DNA of 64,000 nt from Undibacterium_A arcticum (GTDB lineage Bacteria; Pseudomonadota; Gammaproteobacteria; Burkholderiales; Burkholderiaceae_D). The number at the start of each line of letters is the position of its first letter. Position 1 is the first letter of the stretch. The position numbers were made by a program, and so were the translations under genes. The DNA lies in NCBI RefSeq assembly GCF_042660705.1, contig NZ_JBHSUQ010000001.1; one strand, given 5' to 3'. The notes under the pieces are model-generated. The model was not told where the DNA came from. It saw only the letters and a program-made list of their open reading frames with translations, and did not search any database. This document shows positions 58,010-64,000 of the stretch, one piece after another.

Positions 58010-58437
58010 ACGGTGTCCGCGCCACCTTTGTGGCACTGCTGACGGCCGCCGCTAGCGGGGCGCAGGCCGCCGCTGCGCCATCACCAGCGGCATCGGCATC
58101 GGCTGGCAGCCTGTTCCAGGTGCTGCTCGGCTTGGTCGCAGTGCTGGCACTGATGGCAGGCGCCGCCTGGCTGTTGAAGCGCTTTGGCCTGGCCAAGAAC
58201 GCCGGCAGCTCGACCGCCAGGATCGTCGGCGGCGTCAGCGTCGGCAGCCGCGAACGGGTCATCGTGGTGGAAGTGGCAGATCAATGGATCGTGGTCGGTG
58301 TCGCGCCTGGACGGGTCAATGCACTGGCCACATTGCCACGTCAGGAGAGCGCCGTCACACTGGAAGCCGACGCGCCACCCGCCAAGAACTTCGCGGCATG
58401 GCTGAAACAAACGATAGACAAACGCAATGCCGGCTAA
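58006..58437 (+). CDS. fliO: Flagellar biosynthesis protein FliO
   Basis: FliO helps assemble the FliP ring of the export gate. The 143-residue protein has a hydrophobic Ala-rich N-terminus, one TM (LFQVLLGLVAVLALMAGAAWLLKRFG), and a cytoplasmic FliO domain (RIVGGVSVGSRERVIVVEVADQWIVVGVAPGRVNALATLP). It overlaps fliN and fliP by a few bases. Confidence 0.94.
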   Translation: MNGVRATFVALLTAAASGAQAAAAPSPAASASAGSLFQVLLGLVAVLALMAGAAWLLKRFGLAKNAGSSTARIVGGVSVGSRERVIVVEVADQWIVVGVAPGRVNALATLPRQESAVTLEADAPPAKNFAAWLKQTIDKRNAG

Positions 58438-59209
58438 TTTTTCTTCCCCGCAATCCCATCCTGTCTGCAAGCTATTGGTGCGCCTGCTGCCGCTGACACT
58501 GCTGGCATTGCCGCTGATGGCGGCCGCACAGCAGGCCGGGTTGCCGGCGCTGACCAGCACGCCGACCGCCGGTGGTGGTCAGTCGTACTCCTTGAGTCTG
58601 CAAACATTGCTGTTGCTGACTTCGCTGTCCTTCCTGCCGGCGGCATTGATGATGATGACCAGTTTCACACGGATCATTATCGTGTTGTCACTGTTGCGGC
58701 AGGCGATCGGCACCCAGTCGGCGCCGCCCAATCAGGTAATGACCGGACTCGCGCTGTTTCTGACGCTGTTCGTGATGGGCCCGGTATTCGACAAGATTTA
58801 CGTCGATGCCTGGCAGCCACTCTCCGAAAACAAGATCACGATGACCGCCGCGCTCGACAAGGGCGTGGCACCGCTCAAGACCTTCATGATGAAGCAGACC
58901 AGGCAGTCCGACCTGGCGCTGTATGTGAAGCTGTCCAACTCGCCCGCGCTGCAGGGGCCGGAAGACGTGCCATTGCGGGTGCTGGTGCCAGCCTTCGTCA
59001 CCAGCGAGTTGAAGACCGCTTTCCAGATCAGCTTCGCGATCTTCATCCCGTTCCTCATCATCGACATGGTGGTGGCGAGCGTGCTGATGTCGATGGGTAT
59101 GATGATGGTGTCCCCGGCGATCGTCTCGCTGCCGTTTAAGCTGATGCTGTTCGTGCTGGTCGATGGCTGGCAGCTGCTGATCGGCTCGCTGGCGCAAAGC
59201 TTTTATTAA
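58427..59209 (+). CDS. fliP: Flagellar export gate protein FliP
   Basis: FliP is a core channel subunit of the type III export gate. The 260-residue protein has a cleavable signal-like N-terminus ending near AAAQQ. The family signatures LLLTSLSFLPAALMMMTSFTRIIIVLSLLRQAIGTQ and PFLIIDMVVASVLMSMGMMMVSP, and the C-terminal FKLMLFVLVDGWQLL, are present. It lies 9 bp before fliQ. Confidence 0.97.
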   Translation: MPANFSSPQSHPVCKLLVRLLPLTLLALPLMAAAQQAGLPALTSTPTAGGGQSYSLSLQTLLLLTSLSFLPAALMMMTSFTRIIIVLSLLRQAIGTQSAPPNQVMTGLALFLTLFVMGPVFDKIYVDAWQPLSENKITMTAALDKGVAPLKTFMMKQTRQSDLALYVKLSNSPALQGPEDVPLRVLVPAFVTSELKTAFQISFAIFIPFLIIDMVVASVLMSMGMMMVSPAIVSLPFKLMLFVLVDGWQLLIGSLAQSFY

Positions 59210-59218
59210 GGAATCGCG

Positions 59219-59488
59219 ATGAACCCGGAGAGCGTAATGACATTGGGCCGTCATGCCATGGAAATCACCTTGCTGATCGCGGCGCCCATGCTGCTGACCG
59301 CGTTGGCGATTGGTCTTCTGGTCAGCATCTTCCAGGCCGCGACGCAAATCAACGAGGCAACGCTGTCGTTCATCCCGAAGCTGGTCGGCATTTTCGTTGC
59401 CCTGGTGATCGCCGGGCCATGGATGTTGTCGGTCATGCTCGATTACATGCGCGAAGTGTTCGGCAGCATTCCCGGCATGGTGGGATAG
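59219..59488 (+). CDS. fliQ: Flagellar export gate protein FliQ
   Basis: This 89-residue two-helix gate protein starts MNPESVMTLGRHAMEITLLIAAPMLLTALAIGLLVSIFQAATQINEATLSFIPK and matches FliQ throughout. Unusually, fliR does not follow directly but after a 303-bp palindrome-rich insertion. Confidence 0.97.
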   Translation: MNPESVMTLGRHAMEITLLIAAPMLLTALAIGLLVSIFQAATQINEATLSFIPKLVGIFVALVIAGPWMLSVMLDYMREVFGSIPGMVG

Positions 59489-59507
59489 CATGAACGTTGG
59501 AGCTGCC

Positions 59508-59710
59508 GCATTGAGTTCCCTCCCCCTTGAGCGGGTTAGGGGCGAAGCAGGGAATTCAGGAGGCGAGCCTCCTGCCTGCGTAGCGGTATCCGCTTGCAAG
59601 CGGATACGACTGGACGTGGGGGTAGTGCGGTCGATGAATGATGCACGTTGCCGATCGGCCGTCCTACCCCCATCCCAACCTTCCCCCTGCAAGGGGGAAG
59701 GGGCTAGAAG
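59508..59710. repeat. Palindrome-rich repeat inserted between fliQ and fliR
   Basis: The 303-bp gap holds at least four inverted repeats: AGGAGGC/GCCTCCT (around 59559-59574), a perfect 22-bp palindrome centred on TTGCAA (59586-59607, half-site GTATCCGCTTG), TGGGGGTAG at about 59617 paired with CTACCCCCA at about 59664, and CCTTCCCCC/GGGGGAAGG (59679-59701). C- and G-rich tracts lie at both ends. This is the style of mobile REP/MITE-like intergenic elements. No ORF with coding character is present. Confidence 0.7.
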
Positions 59711-59791
59711 CCTTGTTCAGCAACGATCTTCGTGTGATTGTCCTGAACCATCCCTGCCCATCGCTTTCGCATTGAGACGACAAGCGTCGCC

Positions 59792-60592
59792 ATGATCACT
59801 GTCACCAGCGCCCAACTCAATATCTGGATCGCAACCCTGATCTGGCCGCTGACGCGCATCCTGGGGTTGATCGCGGTCGCGCCACTATTTGGCAATAGCG
59901 CTGTCCCGCTACAGGTCAAAGTCGGACTGAGTATCTTGATTGCACTGATTGTGGCACCGATGGTACCGGCCTTGTCGGCACAGGATCCGATGTCGCTGAC
60001 CGGCCTGTTAATCCTGGCGCAGCAGTTGGTGATCGGGCTGGCGATGGGATTTGCGATGCGGATGGTATTTGCCGCAGTGGAAATGGCGGGCGAGCTGACC
60101 GGCTTGACCATGGGTCTCGGTTTCGCCACTTTTTTCGATCCGCAGTCCCAGGGCAGATCGTCCGCCATCAGCCAGTTTCTGGCGCTGTTGATGACCCTGA
60201 TTTTTCTGTCGGTGAACGGCCATTTGATGCTGCTGTCGGCGCTGGTGGAAAGCTTCACGACCTTGCCGATTTCCGCCGCGCCGTTCGGCTCTGGCGGACT
60301 GAATCAGCTGGTGATGCGGGGCAGCGGGATTTTCAGTGCAGGATTGCAGATCGCGCTTCCGATCATCGCCGCCCTGCTCATCACCAATCTGGCACTCGGC
60401 ATCTTGACCCGGGCCGCGCCGCAACTCAACCTGTTTGGTATCGGGTTTCCGATTACCTTGACGGTGGGATTCGTGCTGATTGGACTCGCCCTGCCCTATA
60501 TGACGACACCAATCGAACGGCTGCTGCAGGAAGGAATCGAGCTGGTCCGCAGCATGCCGGGCGCGTCGGTCGCGCCCCCGCTCCGGCAGTAA
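59792..60592 (+). CDS. fliR: Flagellar export gate protein FliR
   Basis: This 266-residue multi-pass gate protein starts MITVTSAQLNIWIATLIWPLTRILGLIAVAPLFG. The family segments GFAMRMVFAAVEMAGELTGLTMGLGFATFFDP and the C-terminal NLFGIGFPITLTVGFVLIGLALPY are present. It has become separated from fliQ by a repeat; whether it still shares the fliL-Q transcript is uncertain. Confidence 0.96.
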   Translation: MITVTSAQLNIWIATLIWPLTRILGLIAVAPLFGNSAVPLQVKVGLSILIALIVAPMVPALSAQDPMSLTGLLILAQQLVIGLAMGFAMRMVFAAVEMAGELTGLTMGLGFATFFDPQSQGRSSAISQFLALLMTLIFLSVNGHLMLLSALVESFTTLPISAAPFGSGGLNQLVMRGSGIFSAGLQIALPIIAALLITNLALGILTRAAPQLNLFGIGFPITLTVGFVLIGLALPYMTTPIERLLQEGIELVRSMPGASVAPPLRQ

Positions 60593-60663
60593 ACCTGCGG
60601 GCCTACCCCGACGCAGTTGGCATCTGGCGCAGCATCTTGTGGCCCGCTTAGTCTGCGTTTGTA

Positions 60664-61659
60664 TTACTTCAGGAAGTTGAGCAGCGACAGATTCGATACG
60701 CTGGCAAACGCCTTCTGCGCTGCCTGCAGCACGAACGATTGCTGATTGAGCGTGGAGATGGCCTGATTGTAGTCCACGTCCTGCAGCGTCGACAGCGTCT
60801 GGCTGTACTGCAGACCCTTGGCGCTGCCTAGGTCGTCCAGCGAATCGAGTTCCTTCAGGCGGCTGCCAACGGAAGAGCGCACCGTCAGCACGGTATCGAG
60901 CGACTGATCGACATTGCCATTGGCAAGTGCCAGCCCAGCGGCAAGCGCCGCACTGCTGCCGACAACCGGAGGCGGCGGTGGCGTACCGGCCGCCGCTGCG
61001 GCAGCGACCGCCGCTGCCTGCGCGGTGTTGGCGGTAACGGTTACCGGCGTCGACAGCAGGGTAATCATGTCGTTCATGGTTTTGAACAGGTCTTGCCCAT
61101 TGGCCTGAAAAATGGCCTGGCCGGAATCGCTGGTGGCCATTTTGCGCGTTGAATCGACCTGCAGCATTTGCTGTCCCTGATCGCCGTTGTAGCTCACGGC
61201 ACCGGTGGCCGGATTGGCGACAAACGGCTGCGTCGCGACCTGGAAACCGCTAAACAGATAATTGCCCGAGCCATCGGCCGCGTTGGCATAGCCCATTAAT
61301 TCATCCAGGCGGCCGCGCAATTCAGTGGCGATATTGGCCCGCTCGGTATTTGAATAGCTGCCGTTACCGGCGCTAACAGTGCTCTCCTTGACGTCTTGCA
61401 GCAAAGTTGTGACGCTGGTCAACACGCTCTCGACCTGATTCAGCGAACTCTTGGCATTCTGACGGTTGGTGCCGTATTGCGTATTGACCGATTGCGATTG
61501 CGTCACGTCCAAGACACGGGCCGCCCCCACCGGATCGTCAGCCGGTGTCAGAATCCGGCGCTGGCTGGAGATTTGTTGCATGGTCTTGTCGACCCCGGCT
61601 TGCAGATCGGTCAGGCGCGCTGTTCCGCGCTGATAAAGCATGCTGGTGCTAATACGCAT
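60664..61659 (-). CDS. flgL: Flagellar hook-filament junction protein FlgL
   Basis: The 331-residue junction protein has flagellin-like ends (MRISTSMLYQRGTARLTDLQAGVDKTMQQISSQRRILTPADDPVGAARVL; C-terminus YNQAISTLNQQSFVLQAAQKAFASVSNLSLLNFLK). The central part carries an Ala-rich insert with a PPPPP run. It is convergent with fliR and 29 bp downstream of flgK. Confidence 0.96.
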   Translation of the reverse strand: MRISTSMLYQRGTARLTDLQAGVDKTMQQISSQRRILTPADDPVGAARVLDVTQSQSVNTQYGTNRQNAKSSLNQVESVLTSVTTLLQDVKESTVSAGNGSYSNTERANIATELRGRLDELMGYANAADGSGNYLFSGFQVATQPFVANPATGAVSYNGDQGQQMLQVDSTRKMATSDSGQAIFQANGQDLFKTMNDMITLLSTPVTVTANTAQAAAVAAAAAAGTPPPPPVVGSSAALAAGLALANGNVDQSLDTVLTVRSSVGSRLKELDSLDDLGSAKGLQYSQTLSTLQDVDYNQAISTLNQQSFVLQAAQKAFASVSNLSLLNFLK

Positions 61660-61688
61660 AATTAATCCTCACTAAGCCTAACTAAGCC

Positions 61689-63639
61689 TCAATGGCCCAA
61701 GCTAAGCAACACATCGAACATCGTGCTAGCCGTTTGCATCACTTTCGCCGCCGCCTGATATGCCTGCTGGTACCGGATCAGGTTGGCCGTCTCTTCATCG
61801 ACGTTGACGCCGGATTCCGATTGCTGCGCCTGCGTTACGGTATCCAGGCGCGCGGTCTCGGCATCGCTGCTGACATTGATCTCGCGCGTCTTGTTGCCGA
61901 CTGCGCTGACCAGTTGCGAATACGCGCCCTGAAACGAAGTGGTGCCATTGGCAACCGTGTTGGCGGTTTGCAGCGCGCCGAGCAACAACGCGTTGCGATT
62001 GTCGCCGACGCCATTTGTATTCGGGCCGATATTGAACGTGTCGCCGTCGGCCGGCACACCGCTGACCACAAAACTGGCACTGCCGACGCTGATGGTCGCT
62101 CCGGCCGTATAGGTGCCGTCGTAGGGGATTGCGGTCGTGCTGCCCGGGAGCGTCACGGTGGTGCCCGCCGGATATCCGGAAAACTTGTTGGTGGCCGCGC
62201 TATACGACAGCGTGACCGGGGACGTGTATGGTGCCGAACTGCTGAAATTCTTGTTGGTCACCGTTCCGCTGCTGATCGTAGCGCTACCCGTGTTACCGCT
62301 GCCGTCCGCTCTTGGCCCCGCCGCGGTGCGGATCGGTGCTGCCGCCGCAATGAGCGATGGGTTCTTGATCGCGAGATCGATCTGCGCAGCGCCATTGATG
62401 GTCGGGCGGACCAGAAAGCTGTCGCCGGCGGCCATCGCGGGACTACCTGTGGCGAGATCGAAAGTCACGCCATCGACGGTCTGCGGCAGAGTGGCATACG
62501 ATACCGGTGCACCGTCGGGCAGTTGCGTGATCTTGTAATTGCTGCCGTCGTACTGCAACGTGTAATCACTGGTACTCAGGGCGCCGGCATTGGTGATGCT
62601 GGCCGCCAGTTTGGCACTCGACGGGTTCTTGCTGCTGGGGGTGATGAGAGGTGTCGCGACGGTGAAAAAATCGCCGCCTGGCGCGCCGTTCTGATCCTGG
62701 CCCAGCTGATGCTGCGCATTGAAACTGGTTGCCAAGACGATGGCAACCCGGCCCAGCGCATTTTGGCTCGGATCCAGCGTCTGTGACCGATAATCGAACA
62801 GACCTGACAGCCGGCCACCGGATAGACTGCCCTCTGGAAGGACGACCTTGTTGCCATTGATCTGATACGCAACCTGCAAGCGCTCGGGGTCGGTGACCGA
62901 CGGCGCGGTCGCCAATTGGTTGACCTGCACGCCCATTACCAGCGGCTGGCCGTTGCCGATGAATACATTGTAGTTGCCGCCGTCTTCCTTGTTGACGGTG
63001 ACCTTCACTTCCTTGTTCAGTTCGGCAATGACCTGGTCGCGTTGATCGAGCAAGTCGTTGGGCGGATTACCGCTGCCCTGCGCCTGCGAGATCGTCGCAT
63101 TCAATTTGGCGATCTGCTGCGCATAGGCGTTGATCGCGGTGACGCTGGAACTGATCTGGCTATTGACGCCGGCGCGGCTTTCGCTGAGCTGGTCGTTCAG
63201 GCTTTGAAAACGCGCCACCAGCGATTGTGCCGACGACAATGTAGCCTGGCGTGATGCCGCGGCATTTGGATTGGCACTCAAATCCTGCAGGCCGGAAAAG
63301 AAATCCTGCAATGCGGGTGAAATGCCGGCGGACGCATCAGCAAGCAAATTGTCGACCTGGTTGATCTGACTGGAGTAGGTTTCCAACGCGCTTTGATGTT
63401 TGCGCGGCAAGCACCTGGCCGCTGACGAAATCATTGTAGACGCGCTTGATTTCCGTTATCTGGGTACCCTGACCAACAAAACCGTAGCCGAAATTCTGCG
63501 CGCCCGCGCTTCCCTGAATCACCAGCTGCCGGTTGTAGCCAGGCGTGGAAGCATTCGCGATGTTGTGTCCGGTCGTGCTCAGTCCCACTTGCGCTGCAAT
63601 AAGGGCAGATTGACCGATGCCGAGGATGTTGGTGGACAT
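61689..63639 (-). CDS. flgK: Flagellar hook-filament junction protein FlgK (one frame break)
   Basis: FlgK sits between hook and filament. It starts MSTNILGIGQSALIAAQVGLSTTGHNIANASTPGYNRQ, the canonical rod/hook-type N-terminus. It continues to VLAAQTSK, where the frame breaks at the A run 63392-63394; two extra A or one fewer gives SALETYSSQINQVDNLLAD. It ends with a flagellin-like helix (NLIRYQQAYQAAAKVMQTASTMFDVLLSLGH). About 650 residues. A sigma-28 promoter lies just upstream. Confidence 0.94.
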
Positions 63640-63671
63640 GTTCTCTTTTTTCTATAGCGTGATATACGTTA

Positions 63672-63698
63672 TCAACGGCAGCCGGCGAAAAAACTTTA
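63672..63698 (-). promoter_or_regulatory. Sigma-28 promoter of flgKL
   Basis: On the minus strand TAAA (63695-63698), a 15-bp spacer and GCCGTTGA (63672-63679, 6 of 8 to consensus). The -35 side TAAAGTTT is identical to that of fliC. Confidence 0.7.
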
Positions 63699-63820
63699 AC
63701 CGGCGGGCCGCTGCGCGGGTCCGACTGGCGCTGCGGCCATAGCTATGGTCGGGCCTACGATTGATGCTGGCTTGTCAACCGAGCGCCTTTCACAGCGTGA
63801 TTTTGCACAATAATCAATCG

Positions 63821-64000
63821 TTAGACAGACAAGGTTTGCTTAATGATGCGGGTCAGCTTGGCCGCATATTGCGGATCGGTTGCATAGCCGGCCTTTTGCA
63901 ATCCCTGCGCAAACCCAGTCACATCCTGCGCGTTGGCGATCACGTTCTGATAACGCGGATTATTGCTCAGCATCTTGCCGTAATCGCGAAACGCATCGGC
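63821..64000 (-). CDS. flgJ: Flagellar muramidase FlgJ (C-terminal end only)
   Basis: The last 59 codons of a minus-strand gene run off the window end: ADAFRDYGKMLSNNPRYQNVIANAQDVTGFAQGLQKAGYATDPQYAAKLTRIIKQTL. This is the end of the glucosaminidase/muramidase domain of FlgJ, which opens the peptidoglycan for the rod. It precedes flgK in the same direction, the normal flgJ-flgK-flgL order. Confidence 0.9.
   Translation of the reverse strand, partial: ADAFRDYGKMLSNNPRYQNVIANAQDVTGFAQGLQKAGYATDPQYAAKLTRIIKQTLSV

Noticed and set aside
489..63639. Programmed ribosomal frameshifting as the cause of the many frame breaks
   Set aside because: Sites are mostly 3-base A/T runs without a heptameric slippery site, and are spread over unrelated genes; assembly error is simpler.

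Overview
The window reads as chromosomal DNA of a motile, Gram-negative betaproteobacterium, most likely of the order Burkholderiales and probably the family Oxalobacteraceae. That placement is an inference from protein character and gene order (trpF-trpB-trpA-accD-folC-SPOR-cvpA-purF; leuC-entericidin-leuD-leuB-asd-fimV-truA; fliC-flaG-fliD-fliS-fliT; fliE divergent from fliFGHIJK and fliLMNOPQR), not from a database search. I saw no rRNA, tRNA, CRISPR array or insertion sequence.

From 1 to about 20.1 kb the minus strand carries a biosynthetic block: a partial Cys/Met-metabolism PLP enzyme, purF, cvpA, a SPOR-domain cell-division protein, folC, accD, trpA, trpB, trpF, truA, fimV, asd, leuB, leuD, an entericidin-like lipoprotein too short for ordinary ORF calling, leuC and aroC. 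From 20.5 to 35.7 kb comes a mixed region: a response regulator with DUF3369-GGDEF-EAL domains and a large multi-PAS/GAF histidine kinase, a small cysteine-rich protein, an asparaginase, a 2OG-Fe(II) oxygenase, a DUF1653 protein, a fused lysophospholipid transporter/acyltransferase, a FAD-dependent oxidoreductase, a CBS-pair protein, an O-acetylhomoserine sulfhydrylase-type enzyme with a coupled alpha/beta hydrolase, and a DUF962 protein.

From 35.9 kb to the end lies a flagellar cluster. It contains flagellin, cap, chaperones, two FliK-type genes, an FlhB-C-terminus paralog, the c-di-GMP brake YcgR, the basal-body/switch/export operon, and flgL-flgK-flgJ. Three sigma-28-type promoters with near-identical architecture precede fliC, fliD and flgK. 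The cluster is interrupted at 43.2-48.4 kb by a CpxRA-like two-component pair with a textbook CpxR box, a long di-heme cytochrome c peroxidase and a small unknown gene. It is also interrupted by a palindrome-rich repeat between fliQ and fliR.

Two window-wide observations stand out. First, an unrecognised 62-bp intergenic element occurs six times between 5 and 31 kb. It has two GGAGTATAT-like boxes whose starts are exactly 53 bp apart in every copy, usually with a TTGCG core at a fixed internal position. It always lies upstream of a gene (folC, trpA, asd, leuB, aroC, the transporter/acyltransferase). Second, 17 genes, including essential ones, are broken by 18 small frame errors, essentially all at short A/T runs on the coding strand. 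This is best explained as homopolymer sequencing error, so I annotate those genes over their full extent and mark each break.
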